DNA of 33,011 nucleotides, taken from NCBI RefSeq assembly GCF_001601825.1, contig NZ_LUJK01000039.1, forward strand, positions 1 to 33,011, written 5' to 3'. The DNA comes from Limnobacter sp. CACIAM 66H1 (GTDB lineage: Bacteria > Pseudomonadota > Gammaproteobacteria > Burkholderiales > Burkholderiaceae_B). Below are positions 18,728-28,397 of the stretch, in pieces (the stretch's first letter is position 1; the number at the start of each line of letters is the position of its first letter). Below the pieces are notes generated by a model. It was not told the DNA's origin and did no database searches. It saw nothing but the letters and a program-made list of their open reading frames with translations. A program made the translations under genes and the position numbers.

Positions 18728-20026
18728 TTAGCGAGCTCCCCGGTCACGATTGCGCATGGCATCGCGAATGCTAGTGTCAAATCCATCATTGGCAGCACGT
18801 GGTGCAGATGGGCTGGTTTCAGCGGCTTTGGCAGCAGCAGCGGCAGATGTCGCACTGCTTTCAGCGCCAGATGCACCAGTTTTCTCAATCAATTTGTCCA
18901 AAGGCAAATACAGCAGCTGGCTGTTGCCTTTCGAGTCAACAATGACCTTGGTCACATTGGTGTAAATTTCCTGCATCGCATCGATGTACAGGCGATCCTT
19001 GGTGACTTTCGGTGCTTTCTCGTATTCGGTCAAAATTGCCTTGAAGCGGGCTGAATCACCCTCGGACTGGGCAACCACACGTTCGCGATAACCATTTGCC
19101 TCTTCCAGCAAACGCGCCGCATTGCCTCGGGCACGCGGAATTACATCATTTGCATAGGCTTCACCGTCGTTTTTCAAACGCTCACGGTCCTGACCCGCCT
19201 TCACTGCATCGTCGAATGCAGCTTGAACCTGCTCGGGAGGCTGAACACCCTGCACGGTCACGCTGGATACCAGGATACCCGTACCGTATTTGTCGAGGAT
19301 TTCCTGCATCACTTCAGCTGTATTCAAGGCAATCTGCTCTCGACCTTCGTAAAGTACAAAGTCCATTTTGCTACGACCCACTACTTCGCGAATGGCTGTT
19401 TCAGCGGCCATTTTCACCGACTCATCCGGATCGATGGTGTTAAACAGATAATCACCCGCATCTTTGAGGCGGTATTGAACCGCAAATTGGATGTCGATGA
19501 TGTTTTCATCTTCGGTCAGCATCAGCGCTTCGCGCAGCACCTTGCTTTTCACGTCGTTGCGATAACCCACCTCAACAATACGCACCTGAGAGGAGTTCAC
19601 CACTTCATGCGACTGAATTGGATAAGGCAAGCGCCATTGGAAGCCTGGCATTGAAGTGTGGTGGTATTTACCAAACTGCAACACCACGCCTTCACGGCCT
19701 TCCTGAACGATGTAAAAACCGCTGGCCAACCAGACAAGCACGGCGACCACGATCACCGCAGTGAAACCTCGACCTGCATTCTCCATGCTGGGGCCACCAC
19801 TGCCGCCACCGCCCAAGGGACCGCGTGGACCACCGCCATGGCCACCTTTCTTCCCGAACAGGCGGTTAAGCCTGCTGTTGAAGTCGCGCCATAGTTCATC
19901 GAGGTCCGGGGGACCGTCCTGACGGCCGCCGGGACGGCGATTGTCTTGATCTTGAGGCTTTGCGGGTTCATCGTTGTTTTGATTACCCGATGAATTTCTG
20001 CCCCAATCCGGATCATTCATTGACAT
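18728..20026 (-). CDS. hflK: HflK, modulator of FtsH protease
   Basis: The larger partner of HflC, 432 residues. A disordered, Gly/Asn/Gln-rich cytoplasmic N-terminus (about 1-80, with DLDELWRDFNSRLNRLFG at 41-58) precedes one membrane helix (GFTAVIVVAVLVWLASGFYI, about 87-106). The periplasmic SPFH domain follows (EGREGVVLQFGKY, DENIIDIQFAVQYRL), then the coiled ARGNAARLLEEANGYRERVVA part and an Ala-rich C-terminal tail (ESSATSAAAAAKAAETSPSA). It binds FtsH through the HflKC complex and limits its degradation of membrane substrates. The ATG at 20026 has AGGAA 5 nt upstream; a second ATG at 20020 is possible. It follows hflX by 36 bp. Confidence 0.96.
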   Translation of the reverse strand: MSMNDPDWGRNSSGNQNNDEPAKPQDQDNRRPGGRQDGPPDLDELWRDFNSRLNRLFGKKGGHGGGPRGPLGGGGSGGPSMENAGRGFTAVIVVAVLVWLASGFYIVQEGREGVVLQFGKYHHTSMPGFQWRLPYPIQSHEVVNSSQVRIVEVGYRNDVKSKVLREALMLTEDENIIDIQFAVQYRLKDAGDYLFNTIDPDESVKMAAETAIREVVGRSKMDFVLYEGREQIALNTAEVMQEILDKYGTGILVSSVTVQGVQPPEQVQAAFDDAVKAGQDRERLKNDGEAYANDVIPRARGNAARLLEEANGYRERVVAQSEGDSARFKAILTEYEKAPKVTKDRLYIDAMQEIYTNVTKVIVDSKGNSQLLYLPLDKLIEKTGASGAESSATSAAAAAKAAETSPSAPRAANDGFDTSIRDAMRNRDRGAR

Positions 20027-20062
20027 GCTTGTTCCTACTGCTGAAAAATTAGTTGTTGACGT

Positions 20063-21184
20063 TCAGGCCCATTGCAATTCATCTGACTGCGTGTCTGCAC
20101 CCCTGCTTTGAGCATAGAAGTTGCCAGCAAGTTCAGTCAGGCATTCACGCAACTCAGGAATGCCAAGCCCATAGCGCGCACTCACCGCCACGGACAAAAT
20201 CTTACCATCGCCGTCGCGCTCGACTTCCACGGAACGCTCGCAGGCGTCTATTTTGTTCCAGATGATCACCTGTGGAACATCCCCCGCGTCGATCTCCAGC
20301 AGTACTTTGTTGACCTCGTCGATTTGACTGTGCCGGACTGGAGAGCTCACATCAACGACATGCAACAACACGTCGGCGTGCACCGCGCTTTCAAGAGTGG
20401 CTTTGAAGGCATCGACCAGCGAATGGGACAGATCGCGAATAAATCCAACCGTATCCGACAAGGCCATGTCTACCTTGGGTGCAAGCCACACACGGCGTGT
20501 GGTCGTATCCAGGGTGGCAAACAGTTGGTCGGCCGCATACGCCTTGTCGCTCGCAATGGCATTGAACAAAGTGCTTTTGCCGGCATTGGTGTAGCCCACG
20601 ATCGCAACCGTGAACTGCCCTCGCCGCTCGCGTTGACGGCGCTGGGTTTGACGCTGTTTCTGAAGCTTCTCGAGCCTGGTTTTCAGTTGCTTGACCTTTA
20701 CACCGATCAGGCGCCGGTCTGTTTCGAGTTGGGTTTCACCCGGGCCACGCATGCCGATACCACCTTGCTGGCCGTACAAATTCGCGTTGCCCCGCACCAA
20801 GCGCGAGGCCATGTACTGAAGCTGTGCCAACTCAACCTGCAACTTGCCCTCGAAACTGCGTGCCCGAATGGCAAAAATATCGAGGATCAAACCCGTTCGG
20901 TCGATGACTCGACGCCCGAGTGCATTCTCAAGGTTTCGTTGTTGGGCCGGACTCAGACTGTGGTTGAAAATGACGAGCTCCACCTCTTCGGCTTCGCAAT
21001 GCGCAAGTATTTCCTGCACCTTGCCTGAGCCGATGAATGTGGCTGAGTCAGGGGAACGCCGCTTGGACACGAAAACGCCGATCACCTCTGCACCCGCAGA
21101 GGTGGCCAGTAGGGCAAGCTCATCGACACTTTCGCGGAACTCGTGTTGACCTAGATCGAGTGCAACCAGGGAACTACGCGTCAT
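20063..21184 (-). CDS. hflX: HflX, ribosome-associated GTPase
   Basis: A TRAFAC-class GTPase that splits stalled 70S ribosomes, mainly under stress. It has 373 residues. The N-terminal nucleotide-binding-like domain (SGAEVIGV-type strands, IGSGKVQEIL at 51-60) and the conserved Gly-rich loop GGIGMRGPGETQLETDRR (141-158) are present. The long coiled linker (KTRLEKLQKQRQTQRRQR) leads to the G domain with G1 GYTNAGKST (197-205), G3 DTVGFIRDLSHSLVD and G4 NKIDACE. The C-terminus is short, as in E. coli. It lies 36 bp after hfq and 36 bp before hflK, the usual operon order, so transcription from the hfq promoter is expected. Confidence 0.97.
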   Translation of the reverse strand: MTRSSLVALDLGQHEFRESVDELALLATSAGAEVIGVFVSKRRSPDSATFIGSGKVQEILAHCEAEEVELVIFNHSLSPAQQRNLENALGRRVIDRTGLILDIFAIRARSFEGKLQVELAQLQYMASRLVRGNANLYGQQGGIGMRGPGETQLETDRRLIGVKVKQLKTRLEKLQKQRQTQRRQRERRGQFTVAIVGYTNAGKSTLFNAIASDKAYAADQLFATLDTTTRRVWLAPKVDMALSDTVGFIRDLSHSLVDAFKATLESAVHADVLLHVVDVSSPVRHSQIDEVNKVLLEIDAGDVPQVIIWNKIDACERSVEVERDGDGKILSVAVSARYGLGIPELRECLTELAGNFYAQSRGADTQSDELQWA

Positions 21185-21220
21185 TTCAAACCGCGGAATA
21201 ATTTGAAAGTGAAGATAAGG

Positions 21221-21454
21221 TTACTCCTTCACCTCGGGGGTGAATGTCACTGAACGGCCAGGCACAACAGTCGAAATTGCGTGCTTGTAGACCATTTGGG
21301 TTACTGTGTTACGCAGCAAAACCACGTACTGATCGAAAGACTCGATTTGGCCCTGAAGCTTGATGCCGTTGACCAGGTAAATGGACACGGGTACATGCTC
21401 TTTGCGCAGCAAATTGAGGAAGGGGTCTTGTAGTAGTTGCCCTTTGTTACTCAT
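21221..21454 (-). CDS. hfq: Hfq, RNA chaperone
   Basis: A 77-residue Sm-like protein that forms a hexameric ring and pairs small regulatory RNAs with their mRNA targets. The N-terminus shows [16 protein letters not shown] (5-20), with Q8-type residues of the proximal poly-U face. The Sm1 motif ([19 protein letters not shown]) and Sm2 motif with YKHAIST (56-62) are complete. The C-terminal tail is very short (TPEVKE), as in many betaproteobacteria, unlike the 102-residue E. coli protein. GGAG lies 5 nt before the ATG. It heads the hflX-hflK-hflC-DUF2065-hisZ-purA run. Confidence 0.98.
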   Translation of the reverse strand: MSNKGQLLQDPFLNLLRKEHVPVSIYLVNGIKLQGQIESFDQYVVLLRNTVTQMVYKHAISTVVPGRSVTFTPEVKE

Positions 21455-21512
21455 AACAGCTCCAGACTGTGTTGATATTATTAAATGTCAGAGCTTTTGG
21501 CTCGTCACGCTT

Positions 21513-21541
21513 AGTTTACAGAAAGCGTCTATGGGTGCCAA
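21513..21541 (-). promoter_or_regulatory. Predicted sigma-70 promoter of hfq
   Basis: Read on the minus strand: TTGGCA (-35, bases 21536-21541), a 17-nt spacer, and TAAACT (-10, bases 21513-21518). The leader of about 50 nt contains a small GAGC/GCTC hairpin with an A-rich loop before the ribosome-binding site. Inferred from consensus only. The rest of 21455-21633 holds an ACTCTTT/AAAGAGT inverted repeat (21573-21611) and nothing else I can name. Confidence 0.5.
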
Positions 21542-21633
21542 ACGGAAGCCCTTCTTTTGTTGATATGGACACTCTTTTTTCATAAAAAGTTCAAATCCAA
21601 CGACAAAGAGTGATTCCCGTTGACATCCCCCAC

Positions 21634-23037
21634 TTAACAGGGGGCTAACTCAAGCCATTGAGACAGGCGGGGACGCCGAATGAACTCTTCTTGAAACTCG
21701 GTCAATTTCGCCGTGGACTGGGGCAATCGGGCAGCCCATTCAGAAGTCAGGGATGGGTCGTACCAAAGCGCTTTTGCCACCACTTCAGAACTGATGTTGG
21801 CTGGGTCACAAATCAAGGCAAAGCGATCATCACCCCGCACAATGGCCAGAAGACCGATCACTCCATGATCAATCAACAAACTCAGAATCTCATCCAGCTG
21901 GTCGGGTGGCACCTTGGCAAACACCCGCAACTCTTCCATGGTCATGCCCGGCTTTTCCTGCTGCCGCGACTTTTCCAGTTCAACCAAAACACTCAAACCT
22001 TGCAACCACCTTTCACCAGGGCGGTTACTAGGGTTCCAGTAACCAGTGCGGGCCACAGGCAAAGCCGCAACAGTACTGGCCCCCAGCAACACAATAATCC
22101 AGCTGACGTAAATCCAGAGCAAAAAGATTGGAAATGCCGCCAAAGCACCATACAAAGCCGTATAACTTGGAAAGTGCGTGATGTAAGCCGCAAAAGCCCG
22201 CTTGGAAATTTCGAACAGCACGGCGGCCAATACCCCACCCACCAAGGCGTCTTTCCAGTGCACCGCCCTATTCGGAACAATTCGATAAATAAAGGCAAAA
22301 GCCAACACCGTCAAAGTCAGCGGTATCAGATTAAGGGCGGGAAACATGCCACCCAACACAGGATTCACACCCGCCATGGTTTCACCGATCAGCGCAGTGG
22401 ATACGCTGATGCTCAACCCGATCAGCACTGGCGCCAGCGACAACACAGCCCAATACAGCACCACCTTGTTCATGGTCGAACGTTGACGCTTCACGTTCCA
22501 GATTTGATTGAACACCCTATCCACCGTGAACATGGTGGTCAATGCAGTAATCACCAGAAACACGATACCAATTGCGGTCAGCCCCTTGGCTTTGTCAGAA
22601 AACTGAGTGACATAAGTCAAAATGGTTTCAGACAGGGTTTCGGGAAAAAAGCTGTCGATCAAATAGCCCTGAAGCGACAACTGCAAACGGTCAAACATCG
22701 GAAATGCCGTGAATATGGCCAGCACCACCGTGGCCAATGGCACCAAGGACAGCACCGTGGTAAAGGTGAGGCTGGCAGCCACCTGCGGCAAGCGCTGCTC
22801 GCTGATGCGCTGGCTCACCAGCCGTGTAAACGCGATCCACCAGCGCAAGTTCAGCGGTGACAGCTCAACATCGGCCACGCTGAACGCACGCCGGGCACCA
22901 CGCATAAAGCGTGCACGGCGCGTTTGACTCTCTTCGGTCGATTTGCCAATGGCTTTGAAACTCTTGGTCTCAGTTGTTTCGGAAGGTGCGGCTGAACTCA
23001 TGCGCTTCGATACAATAGGGGTTCCAACAGCCCCCAT
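21634..23037 (-). CDS. YihY/BrkB family membrane protein
   Basis: A polytopic inner-membrane protein of 467 residues in the YihY (formerly called RNase BN by mistake) family. After a charged N-terminus come about six membrane helices, including ASLTFTTVLSLVPLATVVLAI, TAIGIVFLVITALTTMFTVD, VVLYWAVLSLAPVLIGLSI, LIPLTLTVLAFAFIYRIVP, ALVGGVLAAVLFEISKRAFA and IFLLWIYVSWIIVLLGAST; I cite each only in part. The family hallmark PLATV...FP and the YGALAAFPIFLLW segment are present. A soluble C-terminal winged-helix-like part (MTMEELRVFAKVPPDQLDEILSL) is typical of the longer forms. The start at 23037 has AAGGG upstream; ATG 23001 is an alternative. The transport substrate is unknown. It is divergent from wrbA. 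Confidence 0.86.
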   Translation of the reverse strand: MGAVGTPIVSKRMSSAAPSETTETKSFKAIGKSTEESQTRRARFMRGARRAFSVADVELSPLNLRWWIAFTRLVSQRISEQRLPQVAASLTFTTVLSLVPLATVVLAIFTAFPMFDRLQLSLQGYLIDSFFPETLSETILTYVTQFSDKAKGLTAIGIVFLVITALTTMFTVDRVFNQIWNVKRQRSTMNKVVLYWAVLSLAPVLIGLSISVSTALIGETMAGVNPVLGGMFPALNLIPLTLTVLAFAFIYRIVPNRAVHWKDALVGGVLAAVLFEISKRAFAAYITHFPSYTALYGALAAFPIFLLWIYVSWIIVLLGASTVAALPVARTGYWNPSNRPGERWLQGLSVLVELEKSRQQEKPGMTMEELRVFAKVPPDQLDEILSLLIDHGVIGLLAIVRGDDRFALICDPANISSEVVAKALWYDPSLTSEWAARLPQSTAKLTEFQEEFIRRPRLSQWLELAPC

Positions 23038-23042
23038 GATAA

Positions 23043-23656
<614 letters not shown>

Positions 23657-23657
<1 letters not shown>

Positions 23658-24040
23658 TGAGCAGCACACCTGAAGTTGATTTGACCCGCAAGAAAGCCTA
23701 CTGGGCAACAGTCAGCAGCCTGTTGGCGTTAATTGCCCTGTGCGTGGCCTGGGAACTTTTTGTTGCGCCCATTCGCCCGGGTGGCAGCTGGCTGGTGCTG
23801 AAGGTGCTGCCCCTGCTGCTGGTGGTGCCCGGCATATTCAAACAACGCGTGCGAACCTATCAAGCCACATCACTTCTCGTGTGGCTTTACTTCGCTGAGG
23901 GTGCCACACGCGCCAGTTCCGACCCGGCGTTGGCCTCCCAGTTAATGGCCGGGCTGGAGGTGCTACTAACCATTACTTTGTTCGCCAGTGTCAGCGTGTA
24001 TGCCCGTACCTACAAAGTCCCCAAGACAAAGGTTGCCTAA
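23657..24040 (+). CDS. DUF2069 membrane protein
   Basis: A 127-residue membrane protein with four predicted helices: a first one after the charged TRKKAYW segment (SSLLALIALCVAWELFVAP), then WLVLKVLPLLLVVPGIF, then TSLLVWLYFAEGATRA, and finally LEVLLTITLFASVSVYA. This arrangement matches DUF2069, which is common in proteobacteria next to wrbA. No function is known. The ATG at 23657 overlaps the wrbA stop by one base and is preferred over an in-frame TTG directly before it. The FAD-linked dehydrogenase gene follows after 4 bp. Confidence 0.86.
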
Positions 24041-24044
24041 ACGC

Positions 24045-25475
24045 ATGAATGAATTTCTCGAACAGTTACGCAAACAGGTGCCTGGGCTGCTGATCAGCAC
24101 TGAGGCGGCCTACATTGCCCAAGCCTGTACCGATTGGCGCAAACGCTACTGCACCACTGCGCTGGCTGTTCTGGAACCCATGACCACCCGACAGGTGCAA
24201 GACATTGTCAAAACATGCGATGCATTCAATGTGGCCATTTCAACCCAAGGTGGGAACACTGGCTTGGTGGGTGGTGCGGTGCCCGTGGCAGATACCGACG
24301 CGGAAAAACGACCGCATGTTGTACTTAAAACAGGGCGCATTCGCGAGTTCCTGAAGCTGGATGAAAGCAACCTGACTTTGACTGCCAGCGTAGGTTACAC
24401 CCTGCATGAAATTCAGGAATATGCGTTGGCGCATGGCTTTTTATTCCCCTTGAGCCTGGCCTCAGAAGGTACCTGCACCTTGGGCGGCAACCTCGCCAGC
24501 AATGCTGGGGGCGTCGCGGTGCTGCGCTACGGCAATACCCGCGAATTGTGTCTCGGGCTGGAGTATGTGAACGCACAGGGCGATTTGTGTGGTGATTTGC
24601 GGGGACTTCGCAAAAACAACACTGGCTATGACCTGCGTCATTTGTTGATTGGCTCGGAAGGCACTTTGGGAGTGATAACCACTGCCTGCATGAAGGTGTA
24701 CCCTGCCCCCCAAAGCCGCTGTGTGGCGTGGCTGAATGTGGACAACATTCAAACTGCCGTGGACGCATTGGGATTTGTACAAGGCCGCTTGTTTGGTGAA
24801 CTCAGCAGCTACGAATGGATGAACGTCAATGCAATTGATGTGGTTCAAACCCATTTTCCTGCCCGCGCGCCGACCTGCCCCGGCGCTGTTGACCATGTGC
24901 TCGCTGAATTCACCTCATTGGGTTCCGAAACCACCTTGCGTGAACAAGTCACCAAAACACTCGAGGCGCTGTTGGAAGAGCTTCCCGGGGTACGCAACAT
25001 TGCCATGGCTCAAAACGGACGGGAAATTGAAGCGTTTTGGGCTTTGCGAGAAAACATTTCCGAAGCGCAGGCCAAAGAGGGTTTGAACGTCAAACACGAT
25101 GTAGCCTGCGCTGTCTCGCAGCTACCCACATTTCACGACATGGCCCTGAATGACATTGCTGAGCATGGCGTGGATGTTCGGCCAGTGTTGTTTGGCCATT
25201 TGGGCGACGGCAACCTGCACTTCAATTTGTCAGCCCCAAAAGGCAACGACTCGTCAGAATTTCTCAAACAACACCAAAATTTGCTCAATACCTTGGTGCA
25301 CGAGACCATTCTCCGTTGCGGCGGTACCATATCGGCTGAACATGGTATTGGACAATTGAAAGCGGAATTGTTGCGAGAGATTACCAGCGACAGCAATTAC
25401 TCGGCGTTTGTAGCGATCAAAAAGGCCATGGACCCTAAAAACCTCCTGAATCCCGGCAAGCTGGTGTTGATATGA
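24045..25475 (+). CDS. FAD-binding D-2-hydroxyacid dehydrogenase (GlcD/D2HGDH-like)
   Basis: A 476-residue flavoprotein of the FAD-binding type 4 (PCMH) family. The FAD pyrophosphate loop is GGNTGLVGG (69-77), followed by LASEGTCTLGGNLASNAGG, in which TLGGNLASNAGG is the second FAD contact, and by a GSEGTLGVIT segment. The C-terminal domain carries the metal-site motif GHLGDGNLHFN and the AEHGIGQLK helix, ending DPKNLLNPGKL. These features fit D-2-hydroxyglutarate, D-lactate or glycolate dehydrogenases; the exact substrate cannot be set. The start at 24045 is chosen because AAAGG lies upstream and the family begins near here; an in-frame start at 23988 would overlap DUF2069. It is the last gene of the wrbA run. 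Confidence 0.9.
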   Translation: MNEFLEQLRKQVPGLLISTEAAYIAQACTDWRKRYCTTALAVLEPMTTRQVQDIVKTCDAFNVAISTQGGNTGLVGGAVPVADTDAEKRPHVVLKTGRIREFLKLDESNLTLTASVGYTLHEIQEYALAHGFLFPLSLASEGTCTLGGNLASNAGGVAVLRYGNTRELCLGLEYVNAQGDLCGDLRGLRKNNTGYDLRHLLIGSEGTLGVITTACMKVYPAPQSRCVAWLNVDNIQTAVDALGFVQGRLFGELSSYEWMNVNAIDVVQTHFPARAPTCPGAVDHVLAEFTSLGSETTLREQVTKTLEALLEELPGVRNIAMAQNGREIEAFWALRENISEAQAKEGLNVKHDVACAVSQLPTFHDMALNDIAEHGVDVRPVLFGHLGDGNLHFNLSAPKGNDSSEFLKQHQNLLNTLVHETILRCGGTISAEHGIGQLKAELLREITSDSNYSAFVAIKKAMDPKNLLNPGKLVLI

Positions 25476-25476
25476 G

Positions 25477-25500
25477 CCCGGCAGCTGTTGCGGGTTTATT
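25477..25500 (+). terminator. Possible weak intrinsic terminator
   Basis: CCCGGCA pairs with TGCGGG (one bulged G) around a short loop, followed by TTTATT. It starts right after the dehydrogenase stop and lies between that gene and the converging dusA. The T run is interrupted, so the strength is uncertain. Confidence 0.5.
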
Positions 25501-25509
25501 GACGACTTG

Positions 25510-26484
25510 TTAAGAGATTGCAGCCATGATCGCCAGCGCATCTTCAACCACCTGCCAGTTGTTGGCCTTCAGCCGGGTTGAATCGGACAGCACCTGACGG
25601 TAAAGCCTTCCACCGGGCTGTCCGTGAAACAGACCCAACCAGGATTTCGTGATGTTTCGAATGCTTTCACCTTTTTGCAACTCCTGCTCAGCATAAGCGC
25701 GCAATTCATCAATAACGTCCAAACGGCTTTTTGATTGGATCGGTTGGCCAATGATTTCGTCAAATCCGGCCAATAGCCACGGGTTGGAATAAGCCTCTCG
25801 ACCAATCATGCAACCATCAGCCCATTCCAAGTGGGTTTGAATCGACTCGAGGGTTGTAATTCCTCCGTTCAGAATGATTTGAAGATGCGGGAAATGTTGC
25901 TTCAGGCGCTTTACCACCTGGTAACGCAAAGGAGGAATATCGCGGTTTTGCTTTGGGGACAGGCCTTTGAGCACCGCATTGCGCGCGTGCACAATGAAGG
26001 TGTTACAACCCGCTTCACTCACCTTGCCCACAAAGTCATACAGCATGGTTTCGCTTTCATCGTAATCAAGCCCAATCCTGTGCTTCACAGTTACATCGAT
26101 CGAGCAGGCATCCCGCATGGCTTTCACGCAGTCGGCCACCAAGTCGGGTTCCGCCATCAGGCAAGCGCCAAACGATCCCTTCTGGACACGCTCCGACGGA
26201 CAACCCACATTCATGTTCAATTCATCGTAACCAGCTTGTTCAATCCATTTGGCGCAACGTGCCATGTGCTCCGGGTCGCTGCCACCGATTTGGAAGGCGA
26301 CTGGGTGCTCTTCCTCGTTGAATGCCAAAAAACGCTGGCGATCGCCAAACACAAGCGCACCCGTTGTGATCATCTCGGTGTAAAGCCAGGTGTGCTGGCT
26401 TATCGCACGATGAAACCGACGGCAGTGCCGATCAGTCCAATCGATCATGGGAGCAACAGAGAGGGTGCGGGGTTTGAATGTCAT
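25510..26484 (-). CDS. dusA: DusA, tRNA dihydrouridine synthase A
   Basis: An FMN enzyme that reduces uridines 20/20a in the D-loop of tRNA using NADPH. It has 324 residues. The TIM barrel starts with SVAPMIDWTDRHCR, the DusA signature with a Trp in the second position group; the catalytic Cys95 is in NVGCPSERVQKG, followed by GACLM; the flavin phosphate contacts appear as ILNGGI and CMIGREAYSNPW; the C-terminal helical domain (RNITKSWLGLFHGQPGGRLYRQ) is complete. The start at 26484 is chosen because the family begins here and further upstream the frame runs through the typA terminator. No Shine-Dalgarno is visible; see the finding on a possible leaderless mRNA. Confidence 0.95.
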   Translation of the reverse strand: MTFKPRTLSVAPMIDWTDRHCRRFHRAISQHTWLYTEMITTGALVFGDRQRFLAFNEEEHPVAFQIGGSDPEHMARCAKWIEQAGYDELNMNVGCPSERVQKGSFGACLMAEPDLVADCVKAMRDACSIDVTVKHRIGLDYDESETMLYDFVGKVSEAGCNTFIVHARNAVLKGLSPKQNRDIPPLRYQVVKRLKQHFPHLQIILNGGITTLESIQTHLEWADGCMIGREAYSNPWLLAGFDEIIGQPIQSKSRLDVIDELRAYAEQELQKGESIRNITKSWLGLFHGQPGGRLYRQVLSDSTRLKANNWQVVEDALAIMAAIS

Positions 26485-26491
26485 GACTTGG

Positions 26492-26519
26492 ATTCTACAA
26501 ACAAAAAGGGCGAGGCCAA
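26492..26519 (-). promoter_or_regulatory. Candidate dusA promoter overlapping the typA terminator
   Basis: Read on the minus strand: TTGGCC (-35, bases 26514-26519), a 16-nt spacer, and TAGAAT (-10, bases 26492-26497 on the plus strand as ATTCTA). The -10 is 7 nt from the dusA ATG, so the start point would be at the ATG itself. The -35 lies in the terminator stem-loop. Consensus match only. Confidence 0.4.
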
Positions 26520-26529
26520 AGCCACGCCC
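26503..26529 (-). terminator. Intrinsic terminator of the nusA-infB-rbfA-truB-typA run
   Basis: Read on the minus strand, GGGCGTGGC (26521-26529) pairs with GCCTCGCCC (26508-26516) over 9 bp with one T-T mismatch and a TTTG loop, followed by TTTTTGTTT. It lies 47 bp after the typA stop and 19 bp before the dusA start. Confidence 0.9.
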
Positions 26530-26576
26530 CTTCTGGATTTCAAGCACTCATTGGCCAAAGGATGACCGAATGGAAC

Positions 26577-28397
26577 TTATGCTGCGTCGCGGCTTGCTTT
26601 CTTGCGCTCATGTTCCTTCAGGAAACGCTTGCGAATTCGAATACTCTTGGGCGTAATTTCGACCAGTTCATCGTCCGCAATAAACTCAACTGCATATTCC
26701 AGATTCAGAGCAATTGGAGGCACCAAACGGACCGCTTCGTCGGTACCGGACGCGCGCACGTTGGTCAGTTGTTTGCCTTTGATTGGGTTGACGACCAGGT
26801 CATTGTCACGGCTGTGAATACCAATCACCATGCCTTCATACAGGGCTTCACCCGGGGAAACGAACATGCGACCACGGTCTTGCAATTTCCACAAAGCGTA
26901 GGCAACTGCATCGCCATCATCCTGAGAAATCAGAACACCATTGTGACGCTCAGCCAAACCGCCCTCACGAACAGGGGCGTATTGATCAAACACATGGCTG
27001 ATCAAACCAGTACCACGTGTCATTGTCAGGAAATCACCTTGGAAACCAATCAAGCCGCGCGCTGGAATACGGTATTCCAGGCGAACTCGACCTTTGCCAT
27101 CGGGCGACATGTCGAGCAAATCGCCTTTGCGACGACCCAATTCTTCCATGATGGCGCCCTGGTGGGTGTCTTCCACATCCACGGTCAACATTTCATAGGG
27201 CTCGCATTTCACCCCGTCAATTTCCTTAAACACCACGCGTGGACGCGACACGGCCAATTCATAGCCTTCGCGGCGCATATTTTCCAACAAGATGGTCAGA
27301 TGCAATTCACCGCGACCAGACACCTCAAACACAGTGTCGTCATCGGTGTCTTTGACACGCAAAGCCACATTGCTTTTCAGTTCGCGCTGCAAACGGTCTC
27401 GCAATTGGCGACTGGTCACAAACTTGCCTTCGCGACCTGCCAAAGGCGAGGTGTTCACCATGAAGTTCATGGTCAAGGTGGGTTCATCCACAGTCAAAAT
27501 TGGCAATGCCTCTGGAGTATCTGCGGCACACACCGTGGTACCGATACCAATCTCTTCAATACCATTAATCAAACAAATATCGCCAGCTTCAGCCTGGTCA
27601 ACCAGCACACGCTCAAGACCACGGAACTTCAGCACCTGATTGATTTTGCCGTTAAATGGTGTACCGTCCGGACCATTCATGCAGACCACCTGCTGCCCAG
27701 TGCGCACAGTGCCGCGTTTGATTCGGCCAATACCGATTTTTCCCACGTAACTGTTGTAATCCAGAGAAGTGATCTGGAATTGCAACGGACCATTGGGATC
27801 GTCATCACGCACAGGCACGAATTTCAAAATGGCCTCGAACAGTGGACGCATGTCACCGTCACGTACATCGGGGGTGTTGCCCGCGTAACCATTCAATCCG
27901 GATGCGTAGACAATCGGGAAGTCCAGTTGCTCATCGGTTGCACCCAGCTTGTCAAACAGGTCAAAAGTTTGATCGATTACCCAATCCACACGCGCACCGG
28001 GGCGGTCCACCTTGTTGACCACCACGATCGGCTTCAAGCCCAAAGCCAAAGCCTTGCGGGTTACAAAACGCGTCTGGGGCATAGGGCCCTCAACGGCATC
28101 CACCAAAAGCAACACCGAATCTACCATCGACAACACACGCTCCACTTCACCGCCGAAGTCAGCGTGTCCTGGGGTGTCAACGATGTTGATGTGGGTGCCT
28201 TCATATTCAACTGCGCAGTTCTTGGCCAGAATCGTGATACCACGTTCCTTTTCAAGGTCGTTGCTGTCCATGACACGTTCTTCGAGTTTTTCGTTCTCGC
28301 GGAATGTGCCGGACTGGCGAAGAAGTTGGTCTACCAGCGTGGTTTTGCCGTGGTCCACGTGGGCGATAATTGCAACGTTACGTAATGCGCGTGTCAT
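26577..28397 (-). CDS. typA: TypA/BipA, ribosome-associated GTPase
   Basis: A translational GTPase related to EF-G that helps 50S assembly and stress adaptation. It has 606 residues, the family norm. The G domain shows G1 AHVDHGKTT (12-20), G2 in the RGITI segment, G3 [14 protein letters not shown], and G4 NKVDRPGAR. Domain II ([20 protein letters not shown]), the EF-G-like domains with [18 protein letters not shown], and the BipA-specific C-terminal domain ([28 protein letters not shown]) are all present. The start codon overlaps the truB stop in an ATGA tetramer, with CAGGT just upstream, so translation is coupled to truB. A strong terminator follows. Confidence 0.97.
   Translation of the reverse strand: MTRALRNVAIIAHVDHGKTTLVDQLLRQSGTFRENEKLEERVMDSNDLEKERGITILAKNCAVEYEGTHINIVDTPGHADFGGEVERVLSMVDSVLLLVDAVEGPMPQTRFVTRKALALGLKPIVVVNKVDRPGARVDWVIDQTFDLFDKLGATDEQLDFPIVYASGLNGYAGNTPDVRDGDMRPLFEAILKFVPVRDDDPNGPLQFQITSLDYNSYVGKIGIGRIKRGTVRTGQQVVCMNGPDGTPFNGKINQVLKFRGLERVLVDQAEAGDICLINGIEEIGIGTTVCAADTPEALPILTVDEPTLTMNFMVNTSPLAGREGKFVTSRQLRDRLQRELKSNVALRVKDTDDDTVFEVSGRGELHLTILLENMRREGYELAVSRPRVVFKEIDGVKCEPYEMLTVDVEDTHQGAIMEELGRRKGDLLDMSPDGKGRVRLEYRIPARGLIGFQGDFLTMTRGTGLISHVFDQYAPVREGGLAERHNGVLISQDDGDAVAYALWKLQDRGRMFVSPGEALYEGMVIGIHSRDNDLVVNPIKGKQLTNVRASGTDEAVRLVPPIALNLEYAVEFIADDELVEITPKSIRIRKRFLKEHERKKASRDAA

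Noticed and set aside
21550-21600. A sigma-32-like promoter before hfq (TTTGAAC ... GTCCATAT on the minus strand)
   Set aside because: The spacer is 18 nt and both elements are poor matches, unlike the htpG promoter. The sigma-70 candidate closer to hfq fits better.
21623-21646. CCCCC/GGGGG hairpin at the yihY stop as a terminator
   Set aside because: The stem is only five bp and no T run follows on the minus strand, so it does not qualify as an intrinsic terminator.
21658-22860. A 400-codon open frame on the plus strand antisense to yihY
   Set aside because: It is His/Gln/Arg-rich and has no recognisable domain, while yihY in the same place has clear membrane helices and family motifs.
26562-28385. 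A 607-codon open frame on the plus strand antisense to typA
   Set aside because: It covers typA almost exactly in the complementary frame, has no family resemblance, a composition rich in His/Thr/Gln/Phe, and no ribosome-binding site. Codon bias in the real gene removes stop codons from this frame.
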